Translations under genes and position numbers: made by a program
Shown: in pieces, positions 9,206 through 17,399 of the stretch
Numbering within the stretch: position 1 is the stretch's first letter
How the letters are laid out: each line of letters begins with the position of its first letter
Assembly (NCBI RefSeq): GCF_030285665.1
Contig: NZ_CP127295.1
Coordinates: 4,836,001-4,900,000, forward strand
DNA from: Amycolatopsis mongoliensis
GTDB taxonomy: Bacteria; Actinomycetota; Actinomycetes; Mycobacteriales; Pseudonocardiaceae
Length of the DNA: 64,000 bases
Direction of reading: 5' to 3'
Notes under the pieces: generated by a model
Told to the model about the DNA's origin: nothing
Seen by the model: the letters and a program-made list of their open reading frames with translations, nothing else
Database searches by the model: none

Positions 9206-10357
9206 TCACCGGCTGCTCCACTGCGTCACCGTCCGGGCGGGGGTCCACCCGGTGTACCCCCCGAGCGGCGCGGCGCGCTCGACCGCGATCCGCAGCAGCT
9301 CACCACCCCGCTCGGCGTACACGTCACCGAGGATCTGCTCGGCCTCCAGCGTCACCCCGTGCGCCACCAGCCGCGCGCCGGTGGCCAGGCACGTGTCCAG
9401 CAGGCCGGGCGCGGTCAGGCCGCCGCCGATGAAGATCGCGTCCGGTGCCGGGAGCGCGCTCAGCGACTCCGGGGCCGGGCCGGTCACCACCTGCAGCTCC
9501 GGTACCCCCAGGTCGAGGGCGTTCCGGCCGATCCGCTCGGCGCGTTCCGGGTCCTGCTCGATCGCGATGGCGCGGTTCAGCTCGTGCAGCCGCGACCACT
9601 CGATGCCGACGCTGCCCGCCCCCGCGCCGACGTCCCACAGCAGCTCACCGGGGCTCGGCGCGAGCCGCGCCAGTGCCGAGACGCGCAGGTCGCGCTTGGT
9701 CAGCTGGCCGTCGTGGGAGTACACGTCGTCCGGGATCCCGATCAGCGGCAGCGCCGGCCCCTCGCAGGTCAGCGCGAACACCGTCAGCGGGCCGGGGTCG
9801 CCGTCCCAGCCGTCGGAGATGCGCTCGTCCGGCCCGCCGAGGTTCTCCAGCGCGAACAGCTCGCTCTCGCCGTACCCGCGCACGGTCAGCAGGGAACGCA
9901 GGCCCGCCGCGTCGGCACCCAGGACGAGCACCCGCCGCCCCGGCGCCAGCACCCGGGCGACGCGGGCCGGCGACCGGCCGACGAGGGTCACCACCTCGGT
10001 CTCCTCGGCGGACCAGCCCAGCCGGGCCCGGGCCAGCGTCACCGACGAGACCGCGGGCAGCGCCTCGACCTCGTACCCGTGGGCCACCAGGGTGGTGCCG
10101 ACCCCCGACAGGAACGGATCGCCGCTGGCCAGGACGCAGATGCGCTGCCCTTCGTGCTCGGCGATGAGAGCGTCGAGCCCCGGCAGCAACGGCGACGGCC
10201 ACGGCTCGCACGGGACGTCCGGAGGCAGGTACGCCAGCTGCCGCGGTGCACCCAGCACCACGTCGGCGCCGAGCACCAGAGCCTGGGCCTGCTCGGAGAG
10301 TCCCGGCCATCCGTCGGCTCCGATCCCGACCACGGTCAACCGTGATTTTTCGCGCAC
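9206..10357 (-). CDS. cobL: precorrin-6Y C5,15-methyltransferase (decarboxylating)
   Basis: Bifunctional enzyme that methylates C-5 and C-15 and decarboxylates the C-12 acetate side chain of precorrin-6B. The 383 residues comprise an N-terminal CbiE-type methylase (LTVVGIGADGWPGL, VLASGDPFLSGVGTTL; about 1-205) and a C-terminal CbiT-type methyltransferase (LLWDVGAGAGSVGIEWSR, about 225-383). Start is GTG at 10357. It is divergent from the chelatase gene, with 68 bases between the two that must hold both promoters. The hairpin at 9150-9193 lies 13 bases beyond its stop. Confidence 0.95.
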   Translation of the reverse strand: MREKSRLTVVGIGADGWPGLSEQAQALVLGADVVLGAPRQLAYLPPDVPCEPWPSPLLPGLDALIAEHEGQRICVLASGDPFLSGVGTTLVAHGYEVEALPAVSSVTLARARLGWSAEETEVVTLVGRSPARVARVLAPGRRVLVLGADAAGLRSLLTVRGYGESELFALENLGGPDERISDGWDGDPGPLTVFALTCEGPALPLIGIPDDVYSHDGQLTKRDLRVSALARLAPSPGELLWDVGAGAGSVGIEWSRLHELNRAIAIEQDPERAERIGRNALDLGVPELQVVTGPAPESLSALPAPDAIFIGGGLTAPGLLDTCLATGARLVAHGVTLEAEQILGDVYAERGGELLRIAVERAAPLGGYTGWTPARTVTQWSSR

Positions 10358-10425
10358 GATTTCCCACCCTAAGCGAGCCGGGCCCTGTGCGATGATCGGC
10401 CGGTCGCCGACCTGGAGGAGTGCTG

Positions 10426-12378
10426 TTGAAGCCGTACCCGTTCACCGCCGTCGTCGGGCTGCCGGACCTGCGCCTGGCGCTGGTCCTCTCCTCGATCTCC
10501 CCCGCGGTCGGCGGGGTGCTGGTGCGCGGCGAGAAGGGTACGGCGAAGTCGACCATGGTGCGCGCGCTCGCGGGCCTGCTGCCGGGCGTCGACGTGGTGG
10601 GCGGCTGCCGGTTCTCCTGCGATCCCGCGGCTCCCGACCCGGTCTGCCCCGACGGCCCGCACCCCCCGGACGCGCGCGCTCACCGGCGCCCGGCGAAGCT
10701 CGTCGAGCTGCCGGTCGGCGCGGCCGAGGACCGCGTCGTCGGCTCGCTGAACCTGGAACGCGCGCTGGGCGAAGGCGTCACGGACTACCAGCCGGGCCTG
10801 CTGGCCGCCGCGCACCGCGGGCTGCTCTACGTCGACGAGGTCAACCTGCTCCACGACCACCTCGTCGACACCCTGCTCGACGCCGCCGCGATGGGCCGCG
10901 CGACCGTGGAGCGCGAGGGCGTCTCGGTGTCGCACGCGGCCCGGTTCGTGCTGATCGGCACCATGAACCCGGAGGAAGGCGAGCTGCGGCCGCAGCTGCT
11001 CGACCGGTTCGGCCTGACCGTCGAAGTCGCTTCCAGCCGCGACCCGGAGCAGCGCGTCGAGGTCGTCCGGCGCCGCCTCGCCTACGAGGCGGACCCGGAC
11101 GGCTTCGCGGCGGAGTACGCGGCCGAGGATGCGCAGCTCGCCGCGGACATCGAAGCGGCGCAACGGCTGCTGCCCGCCGTCAAGCTGCCCGACGACGCGC
11201 TGCGCCGGATCGCCGAAGTCTGCGCGTCCTTCGAGGTCGACGGCATGCGCGCGGACATCGTCACCGCGCGGACCGCGGTCGCGCACGCGGCCTGGGCCGG
11301 CCGCGACGAGGTGACCACCGACGACGTCCGCGTCGCCGCGCGGCTCGCGCTGCCGCACCGGCGCCGCCGGAACCCGTTCGACGCCCCCGGCATCTCGGAA
11401 GAGCAGCTGGAGCAGGCCCTTCAGGACGCCCAGCCCCCGGAGCCGGGCCCCGAAGACGACGGTCCCGGCTCGGGTTCGACGCCCGGGGAAGCGCCGCAGG
11501 AAGTCCCGCAGGGGGACGCGCCGCAGGGTCAGCCGCAGCAGCGGAACGGCGGGCAGCAGAAGACCGTCGGCGCCGGCGAGACGTTCAAGGCCCGCGTGTT
11601 CCGCGTCCAGGGCACGGGCGAAGGCGAGCGGGGACGCCGGTCGCGCGCGATCACCGACAGCGGCCGCACCATCGGCGTCCAGCCCCCGAGCGTCCGGGAC
11701 GGGCGGCCGCACCTGGTCGCCACCGTGAAAGCCGCCGCGCCGCACCAGAAGGCCCGCGGCCGCGACGGCGCCGGCCTGAAGCTGCGCCGCCAGGATCTCC
11801 GCTTCGCGCTGCGCGAAGGCCGTGAAGGCAACCTCGTGCTCTTCTGCGTCGACGCGTCCGGCTCGATGGGCGCGAAGGCGCGGATGCGCGAGGTCAAGTC
11901 CGCAGTGCTGTCGCTGCTGCTCGACGCCTACCAGCGCCGCGACAAGGTCGGGCTCGTCACGTTCCGCGGCACCGCCGCCGAGCTCGCGCTGCCGCCGACG
12001 ATCAGCGTCGACGCAGCCGCGTCCCGCCTCGAAGGCCTGCCGACCGGCGGCCGGACACCCCTCGCGGAAGGCCTCCTGGAGGCCGCGCGCGTGCTGCGCG
12101 TCGAGGAGATCCGCGACCCGCGGCGCCGTCCGCTGCTGGTCGTCGTCACCGACGGCCGCGCCACCAGCGGCCCCGACGCCGTCGCGCGCGCCCAGGCCGC
12201 GGCCGGGCTCCTGGGCGGGGTGACCTCCGTCGTCATGGACTGCGAGAGCGGCAGGATGCGCCTCGGCCTGGCCGCCGATCTCGCCACCCACCTGGGTGCC
12301 GAGCACGTGCCGCTGGCCGAGGTCGCCGCCGGATCCCTCGCCGACGCCGTCCGCTCGCGCACCGGAAGGGCCGCCTGA
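10426..12378 (+). CDS. fused ChlI-ChlD type metal chelatase ATPase subunit (cobalt insertion)
   Basis: A 650-residue fusion of an AAA+ ATPase (ChlI/BchI, about residues 1-330) and a von Willebrand A domain (ChlD, about 440-650). Walker A is GEKGTAKST at residues 35-43 and Walker B is LLYVDEVNLL; RPQLLDRFGLTVEV is the arginine-finger region. A Pro/Gln/Gly-rich acidic linker (about 330-390) leads to the VWA domain with MIDAS motif DASGSMG. In actinobacteria this protein is thought to power the CobN cobaltochelatase; no cobN is in the window. A GGAGGA at 10414-10419 lies 6 bases before TTG 10426, while the GTG at 10420 abuts it, so TTG is the likelier start. Confidence 0.92.
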   Translation: MKPYPFTAVVGLPDLRLALVLSSISPAVGGVLVRGEKGTAKSTMVRALAGLLPGVDVVGGCRFSCDPAAPDPVCPDGPHPPDARAHRRPAKLVELPVGAAEDRVVGSLNLERALGEGVTDYQPGLLAAAHRGLLYVDEVNLLHDHLVDTLLDAAAMGRATVEREGVSVSHAARFVLIGTMNPEEGELRPQLLDRFGLTVEVASSRDPEQRVEVVRRRLAYEADPDGFAAEYAAEDAQLAADIEAAQRLLPAVKLPDDALRRIAEVCASFEVDGMRADIVTARTAVAHAAWAGRDEVTTDDVRVAARLALPHRRRRNPFDAPGISEEQLEQALQDAQPPEPGPEDDGPGSGSTPGEAPQEVPQGDAPQGQPQQRNGGQQKTVGAGETFKARVFRVQGTGEGERGRRSRAITDSGRTIGVQPPSVRDGRPHLVATVKAAAPHQKARGRDGAGLKLRRQDLRFALREGREGNLVLFCVDASGSMGAKARMREVKSAVLSLLLDAYQRRDKVGLVTFRGTAAELALPPTISVDAAASRLEGLPTGGRTPLAEGLLEAARVLRVEEIRDPRRRPLLVVVTDGRATSGPDAVARAQAAAGLLGGVTSVVMDCESGRMRLGLAADLATHLGAEHVPLAEVAAGSLADAVRSRTGRAA

Positions 12379-12992
12379 TGCCGCAGGGGAAACCGGAAGC
12401 CGTCCCGGCCGACGGGCTGACCACGCGCCAGCGCCGCAACCGGCCGCTGCTCGCCGTGCACACCGGCGAGATGAAGGGCAAGTCGACCGCCGCGTTCGGG
12501 ATGGCGCTGCGCGCCTGGAACCAGGGCTGGTCGATCGGCGTGTTCCAGTTCGTCAAGTCGGCGAAGTGGCGCGTCGGCGAGGAAGCCGCGTTCCGCGCGC
12601 TGGGCAAGCTGCACGACGACACCGGTCAGGGCGGGCCGGTCGAGTGGCACAAGATGGGCGAGGGCTGGAGCTGGGCGCGCAAGTCCGGCACCGAGGAGGA
12701 CCACGCCGCGAACGCCCGTGAAGGCTGGGCGGAGATCAAGCGCCGGCTCGCCGCCGGGACGCACGACTTCTACGTCCTCGACGAGTTCTCCTACCTGCTC
12801 AAGTGGGGCTGGCTCGAGGTCGGCGACGTCGTGTCCACTTTGGTCTCGCGCCCGGGGCACCAGCACGTCGTCATCACCGGCCGGTACGCGCCGCCGGAGC
12901 TGGTCGAGGCCGCCGACCTGGTCGCCGAAATGACCAAGGTCAAGCACCCGATGGACGCCGGCCAGAAGGGCCAGCGGGGGATCGAGTGGTAG
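12378..12992 (+). CDS. cobO: cob(I)yrinic acid a,c-diamide adenosyltransferase
   Basis: Transfers the adenosyl group of ATP to cob(I)alamin precursors. The 204-residue protein is of the CobO/BtuR/CobA type: phosphate loop HTGEMKGKSTAAFGMALRA, then VFQFVKSAKWRVGEE, and HDFYVLDEFSYLLKWGWL, the family's conserved central motif. The C-terminus HVVITGRYAPPELVEAADLV is also conserved. The ATG shares its A with the TGA stop of the chelatase gene, and the 3' end overlaps cobB, so chelatase, cobO, cobB and cobC form one coupled operon. Confidence 0.96.
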   Translation: MPQGKPEAVPADGLTTRQRRNRPLLAVHTGEMKGKSTAAFGMALRAWNQGWSIGVFQFVKSAKWRVGEEAAFRALGKLHDDTGQGGPVEWHKMGEGWSWARKSGTEEDHAANAREGWAEIKRRLAAGTHDFYVLDEFSYLLKWGWLEVGDVVSTLVSRPGHQHVVITGRYAPPELVEAADLVAEMTKVKHPMDAGQKGQRGIEW

Positions 12993-14317
12993 CGCGCGTG
13001 GTCGTCGCCGCCCCCGGCTCCGGGCACGGCAAGACCACGATCGCCGCCGGGCTGATGGCGGCGCTGCGCGAGGCCGGGCACCGCGTGTCCGGGCACAAGG
13101 TCGGGCCCGACTTCATCGACCCGAGCTACCACGCGCTGGCGACCGGACGCCCCGCGCGCAACCTGGACCCGTTCCTGCAGGGCGAAGAGCGGCTGATCCC
13201 CTTGCTGCGCCACGGTTCCGCCGGGGCGGACATCGCCGTCATCGAGGGCGTGATGGGCCTGTTCGACGGCGCGCTCGGCACCGAGGGCTATGCCTCGACC
13301 GCGCACGTCGCCCGGCTCCTGGACGCGCCGGTGGTGCTGGTGGTGGACGCGTCGGCGGCGTCGCGCAGTGTCGCGGCGACCGTGCTCGGGTTCGCTTCCT
13401 ACGACACGCGGGTGCGGCTGGCCGGGGTCATCCTCAACAAGCTGGGCTCGCAGCGGCACCTCGACGAGATCGCGGCCGCGCTGGAGGCCACCGGCGTCCC
13501 GCTGCTGGGGGCGTTGTACCGCAACGAAGAGATCCACGCGCCGAGCCGGCACCTCGGTCTGGTGCCCGCGGCGGAACGGTCCGCGGAAGCCGAGCGCGTG
13601 CTGCCCTCGCTGGCCGCGTGGGTGCGGGACGGCGTCGACCTCGAGGCGATCGTCCGGATCGCTTCGGCGGCGTCTTCGCTTTCCGCGCCACCGTGGGAAC
13701 CGTCCGGTGTGGACGGTCCACGCGTGACGGTCGCGGCCGCCGGAGGTCCCGCGTTCACCTTCCGCTACACCGAGAACATCGAGCTGCTGGCCGCCTGCGG
13801 GGTCGACGTGGTCGACATCGACCCCCTGCGGGACAAGGCCCTGCCGGACGGGTGCGCCGGCCTTTACTTCGGCGGCGGCTTCCCGGAGGTGCACGCGGCG
13901 GAGCTGTCGGCCAACACCGCGTTGCGTCTCGAAGTCGCTTCGGCGATCGAACGCGGGATGCCGGTGAGCGCGGAATGCGCGGGCCTGCTGTACCTGTGCC
14001 AGTCGCTGGACGGCGTGCCGATGGTCGGCGCGGTGCCCGCGGACGCGAAGATGACCGCCCGCGGCAAGCTCGGCTACCGGCGCGCGGTCGCCGTCGAGGA
14101 CAACGTCCTGGCGACGGCGGGGCAGCGCGTCACCGGGCACGAGTTCCACCGCACCGAGGTCACGCCGTCGCACGGCGTGACGGCGGCGTGGGGCTGGGAC
14201 CGGCAGCTGGACGGCTTCGCGTCGCCGACGCTGCACGCGTCCTACCTGCACGTCCACTGGGCCGGGTATCCCGAGCTGGCCCAGCGGTTCGCGGCGCGGG
14301 TCCGGGCCCGTGCCTGA
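12986..14317 (+). CDS. cobB: cobyrinic/hydrogenobyrinic acid a,c-diamide synthase
   Basis: ATP- and glutamine-dependent amidation of the a and c side chains. The 443 residues contain an N-terminal dethiobiotin-synthetase-like ATPase (VVAAPGSGHGKTTIAAGL; KVGPDFIDPSYH, IEGVMGLFDG) and a C-terminal class I glutaminase with nucleophile Cys331 in SAECAGLLYL and a C-terminal catalytic His in LHASYLHVHWAG. The start is GTG at 12986, five bases after GGGGG at 12976-12980; GTG 12998 is a possible alternative. It overlaps cobO by 7 bases and cobC by 8. Confidence 0.95.
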   Translation: MVARVVVAAPGSGHGKTTIAAGLMAALREAGHRVSGHKVGPDFIDPSYHALATGRPARNLDPFLQGEERLIPLLRHGSAGADIAVIEGVMGLFDGALGTEGYASTAHVARLLDAPVVLVVDASAASRSVAATVLGFASYDTRVRLAGVILNKLGSQRHLDEIAAALEATGVPLLGALYRNEEIHAPSRHLGLVPAAERSAEAERVLPSLAAWVRDGVDLEAIVRIASAASSLSAPPWEPSGVDGPRVTVAAAGGPAFTFRYTENIELLAACGVDVVDIDPLRDKALPDGCAGLYFGGGFPEVHAAELSANTALRLEVASAIERGMPVSAECAGLLYLCQSLDGVPMVGAVPADAKMTARGKLGYRRAVAVEDNVLATAGQRVTGHEFHRTEVTPSHGVTAAWGWDRQLDGFASPTLHASYLHVHWAGYPELAQRFAARVRARA

Positions 14318-15326
14318 CTACGACCTGCACCACCACGGCGACCGCGAGGTCGGGCCGGGGCTGGTCGACCTCGCCGTGAACGTCCGGCTGCCGCGGCCGC
14401 CCGCGTGGCTGCGGCAGGTGCTGGCGTCCGCGCTGGACTCCCTGGCCGCCTATCCGTCCACTGTGGACGCCGAATGTGCGGTGGCCGCGCGCCACGGCCG
14501 TCCCCCGTCGGAAGTCCTGGTCACCGCGGGTGCGGCGGAGGCGTTCACGCTGCTGGCCTCGGCTCTCCGGCCGCGGCACGCGGTGGTCGTGCACCCGCAG
14601 TTCACCGAGCCGGAGGCGGCCCTGCGGGCGGCGGGACACGCCGTCACGCGCGTGCTCCTGTCCGAAGCGGACGGTTTCGTGCTGGACCCGTCGCTGGTCC
14701 CGCTCGACGCCGACCTGGTGTTCGTGGGCAACCCGACGAACCCGACGTCGGTGCTGCACCCGGCGGCTTCGCTGCTTTCCCTGGCGCGCCCCGGGCGGTT
14801 GCTCGTGGTCGACGAGGCGTTCCTGGACGCGGTCCCGGGCGAAGGGGAAAGCCTGGCTGCCGGTGCCCCCGGCGTCGTCGTGCTCCGCAGCCTGACGAAG
14901 ACGTGGGGCCTGGCCGGGCTGCGGGCGGGGTACGTGCTCGCTCCGGCGGACGTCGTCGAGCGGCTGCGGGCGGTGCAGGTGCCGTGGTCGGTGTCCACGC
15001 TGGCCGGGGTGGCGACGGTGGCGTGCTGCCGTCCGTCCGCTTTGGAAGAGGCGGAAAAGCTGGCGATCGCGGCGGAGTCGGATCGCGAGTACCTGGTGTC
15101 CGGCCTGGCCGAGGTGGGCGTCCCGGTGCTGGGTGACCCGCGCGGCCCGTTCGTGCTGGTGCGGGTTCCGGACGGCGCTTCGGTGCGCGCGCGGCTGCGC
15201 GAAGCGGGTTTCGCGGTGCGCCGCGGCGACACGTTCCCGGGACTCGGCCCGGACCACCTGCGCCTGGCGGTCCGCGACCGCGCGACGACCGACGCGTTCC
15301 TGGCCGCGCTGCGCGAAGTTTCGTAA
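14310..15326 (+). CDS. cobC: CobC-type PLP-dependent aminotransferase/decarboxylase
   Basis: A 338-residue fold-type I PLP protein of the CobC/CobD (threonine-phosphate decarboxylase) group, which in cobalamin synthesis provides the aminopropanol side chain. Visible are DYDLHHHGDREVG at the N-terminus, FVGNPTNPTSVLHP, the Asp of LLVVDEAFLDAVPGE, and the PLP lysine K197 in RSLTKTWGLAGLRAGY. Whether it decarboxylates threonine phosphate or acts as an aminotransferase cannot be decided from sequence. GTG at 14310 overlaps cobB by 8 bases. It is the last gene of the chelatase-cobO-cobB-cobC operon. Confidence 0.88.
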   Translation: MPDYDLHHHGDREVGPGLVDLAVNVRLPRPPAWLRQVLASALDSLAAYPSTVDAECAVAARHGRPPSEVLVTAGAAEAFTLLASALRPRHAVVVHPQFTEPEAALRAAGHAVTRVLLSEADGFVLDPSLVPLDADLVFVGNPTNPTSVLHPAASLLSLARPGRLLVVDEAFLDAVPGEGESLAAGAPGVVVLRSLTKTWGLAGLRAGYVLAPADVVERLRAVQVPWSVSTLAGVATVACCRPSALEEAEKLAIAAESDREYLVSGLAEVGVPVLGDPRGPFVLVRVPDGASVRARLREAGFAVRRGDTFPGLGPDHLRLAVRDRATTDAFLAALREVS

Positions 15327-15410
15327 ACACCGACAGGGGGCTGTCGCCGGCACCGCCGAGAGTGGGTGTCGCCGCCGGGAACCGCCCGGCGTGGCAGCGA
15401 AAGGACCGAC

Positions 15411-15776
15411 ATGCCCCGATTCAACGACGTCGCCTGGTTCGAGATCGGTGCCGCCGACCCGGCGGCCGCCGAACGGTTCTACGGCGACGTCTTCGGCTGG
15501 ACCGTCGCGCAGGACGAGTCGGCCAGCACCGACGCGGCCTACCGGGTCATCGAGACCGGCGGTTCGCGCGGCGGGCTCTTTTCGACCAAGGGCGAAATGC
15601 CCGACTACGCGGTGTTCACCGTGCTCGTCGAGGACGTCGAAGCCGCGTGCCGCCGGGTCGAGGAGGCCGGCGGGAAGGTGCAGCGCCCACCGGCCGTCAA
15701 CCCGGTCGGCGTGACGTTCGCGCACGTGCTGGACCCGGCGGGCAACCACTTCTCGGTGTTCACTCCGCCAAAGTGA
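15411..15776 (+). CDS. VOC-family (glyoxalase-like) protein
   Basis: A 121-residue single-domain VOC protein: MPRFNDVAWFEIGAADPAAA and ERFYGDVFGWTV at the start, FTVLVEDVEAACRRVEEAGG in the middle and THE C-terminal GVTFAHVLDPAGNHFSVF, as in many actinobacterial glyoxalase/bleomycin-resistance proteins. The substrate is not predictable. The ATG at 15411 follows AAAGGA (15400-15405) by 5 bases, so the longer GTG start upstream is rejected. Its 3' end overlaps the convergent WYL regulator by 17 bases. VOC and WYL/YafY genes often sit together, so the two may be functionally linked. Confidence 0.88.
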   Translation: MPRFNDVAWFEIGAADPAAAERFYGDVFGWTVAQDESASTDAAYRVIETGGSRGGLFSTKGEMPDYAVFTVLVEDVEAACRRVEEAGGKVQRPPAVNPVGVTFAHVLDPAGNHFSVFTPPK

Positions 15777-16461
15777 GCTGTTCGACGACGCCGTACGGGA
15801 TGTCGAGGTCCTCGCGCCGCAGCGGGCGGGGCGGGGGCACCTCGGCGGTGACCGAGACCGAGGTGATCCGGTCGATGCGGAAGGCCCGGATCCCTTCGCG
15901 CAGCCGGCACCAGGCCACCAGGTACCAGTGGTCCGGCTTGCCGACGTAGCCCAGCGGCTCGATCTCCCGCCGTGTCTCGGCGCCTTGGCGGTCGCCGTAG
16001 CCGATGCGCAGGACGCGGCGGGCGCCGAGCGCATCGGCGAGCACGCGGGGGATCGGGGGCAGGTCGCCCGCGTCGTCGAGGAAGTGGACGCGGGTGGCCA
16101 GGTCTTCGGCCGCGGCGGCGTCTTCCTGCTGCATCGCGGCGACGAGCTTGCGCAGCGCCGAGCCCGCTTCGGCGCGGAACGGCGTGCCCGCGAGCCGTTT
16201 GAGCGCCAGGGCCATCGCGACGGCCTCGCCCGGCGTCAGGTTCACCGGCGGCAGGGTGCGCGCCTTGTCGAGGCAGTACCCGCCGGTGCGGCCGGGCTCG
16301 GCGTAGATCGGGGTGCCCGACTGCTGCAGCGCGCTGATGTCCCGCTCGACGGTGCGGGTGCTGACTTCGAACCGGTTCGCGAGCCAGCGCGCGCTGCGGG
16401 GCCGCGGCGCGACGGCTCGGAGTTCTTCGACGAGGGCGTAGAGACGGTCGGTCCGGTTCAC
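15760..16461 (-). CDS. HTH-WYL (YafY-type) transcriptional regulator
   Basis: A 233-residue regulator with an N-terminal winged helix (NRTDRLYALVEELRAV through RWLANRFEVSTRTVERDISALQ, residues 1-45), a central linker with GYCLDKARTLPPVNLTPGEA, and a C-terminal WYL domain whose core is HWYLVAWCRLREGIRAFRIDRI. WYL domains bind nucleotides or nucleic acid in characterised relatives; the ligand here is unknown. Start is GTG at 16461. It is convergent with and overlaps the VOC gene. The 31 bases to cobS leave little room for a shared element. Confidence 0.92.
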   Translation of the reverse strand: MNRTDRLYALVEELRAVAPRPRSARWLANRFEVSTRTVERDISALQQSGTPIYAEPGRTGGYCLDKARTLPPVNLTPGEAVAMALALKRLAGTPFRAEAGSALRKLVAAMQQEDAAAAEDLATRVHFLDDAGDLPPIPRVLADALGARRVLRIGYGDRQGAETRREIEPLGYVGKPDHWYLVAWCRLREGIRAFRIDRITSVSVTAEVPPPRPLRREDLDIPYGVVEQLTLAE

Positions 16462-16492
16462 GTCGTCGACCCTAGGCGTGGGGTACGACGTT

Positions 16493-17239
16493 TTACGCGA
16501 GGGTGAGCAGGGCGGCGGCGACGGCGACCTCGACCCCGGCGCCGAGGACGTCGCCGGTGACGCCGCCGAGGCGCTTGGTGGACCTGGCCAGGAGAGCCGC
16601 GGCCACGACGTAGGCGATCGCCACGGCGAGCGGGCCCCGCCACCAGGGCAGCCCGGGGATCAGCGTGGCGAGTCCGGCGGCGGCGACGGCGATCGCGGCG
16701 GCGGCGGTTCTCGGGACCGAGCCGGCCACGGTGGCGCCGAGTCCCTCGGGCCGCGCGGACGGCACCCCGCGCGCGCAGGACATCGAGAGCGTGCAGCGTC
16801 CGACGAGCACGCTCGCGACGACCGCGGCGACCGGGTGCGCGGCTTGGGCGAGCGCGCCGACCTGGACGAGCAGGACGAAGACGAGGGTGGCGACCCCGGT
16901 GGGCCCGGAGTCCCCGCGGCGCATGACGTCGAGGGCTTTGGCGCGGTCGTAGGAGGCACCGAGGCCGTCGGCGGTGTCGGCGAGCCCGTCGAGGTGCAGG
17001 CCCCGGCTCCCGAGGGCGACGGCCCCGAGCGCAAGGGCGGCGATGGCGATCTTCGGGAGGTCGAGCGCATCCCCGGCGGCGACGACGAGCCCGGCCGCCG
17101 CGGCGAGCGGGAGGGCGGCGAGGGGAGCGAGCACCATGGCGCCCCCGGCGACCCGGCGGTCGATGACACGGGGCGCCGGGACGGGAACGGTGGTGAGGGT
17201 CCCGACGGCCATCCGCACGGAATCGGCCCAGCGGCTCAC
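16493..17239 (-). CDS. cobS: adenosylcobinamide-GDP ribazoletransferase
   Basis: Membrane enzyme that joins adenosylcobinamide-GDP with alpha-ribazole, the last step of coenzyme B12 synthesis (CobS in E. coli naming, CobV in P. denitrificans). The 248-residue protein has the family signature LGSRGLHLDGLADTADGLGASYDR and MRRGDSGPTGVATLV, with hydrophobic segments on either side. Start is GTG at 17239 (VSRWADSVRMAVGTLTTVPVP); a longer frame runs into the 30-bp repeats and is rejected because those residues are repeat-encoded. It is followed at 17261-17380 by the repeats that separate it from cobT. Confidence 0.95.
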   Translation of the reverse strand: MSRWADSVRMAVGTLTTVPVPAPRVIDRRVAGGAMVLAPLAALPLAAAAGLVVAAGDALDLPKIAIAALALGAVALGSRGLHLDGLADTADGLGASYDRAKALDVMRRGDSGPTGVATLVFVLLVQVGALAQAAHPVAAVVASVLVGRCTLSMSCARGVPSARPEGLGATVAGSVPRTAAAAIAVAAAGLATLIPGLPWWRGPLAVAIAYVVAAALLARSTKRLGGVTGDVLGAGVEVAVAAALLTLA

Positions 17240-17260
17240 GAGCGCCCCAAGGCGGCCTTC

Positions 17261-17380
17261 GGTGCGTGGGGCGCACCGAAGGCCACATTGGGTGCGTGGG
17301 ACGCACCGAACGCCACATTGGGTGCGTGGGACGCACCGAACGCCACATTGGGTGCGTCCCACGCACCCAACGCCACATTG
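17261..17380. repeat. four tandem 30-bp repeats between cobT and cobS
   Basis: Four end-to-end units at 17261-17290, 17291-17320, 17321-17350 and 17351-17380. Units 2 and 3 are identical; unit 1 differs at two bases; unit 4 has the loop GGG changed to CCC plus one further change. Each unit contains the small hairpin GGTGCGT-GGG-ACGCACC, or a variant of it, followed by CGAACGCCACATTG or a close variant. The period of 30 is a multiple of 3, so all frames stay open and give artefactual repeats such as GAWDAPNATL. There are no spacers, so this is not a CRISPR array. Confidence 0.93.
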
Positions 17381-17399
17381 GGGCGCTCGGGACCTCCGC

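Noticed and set aside
17261..17380. Regular 30-bp repeats as a CRISPR array
   Set aside because: The units are directly joined with no spacers between them, each has its own internal hairpin, and there are no cas genes in the window.
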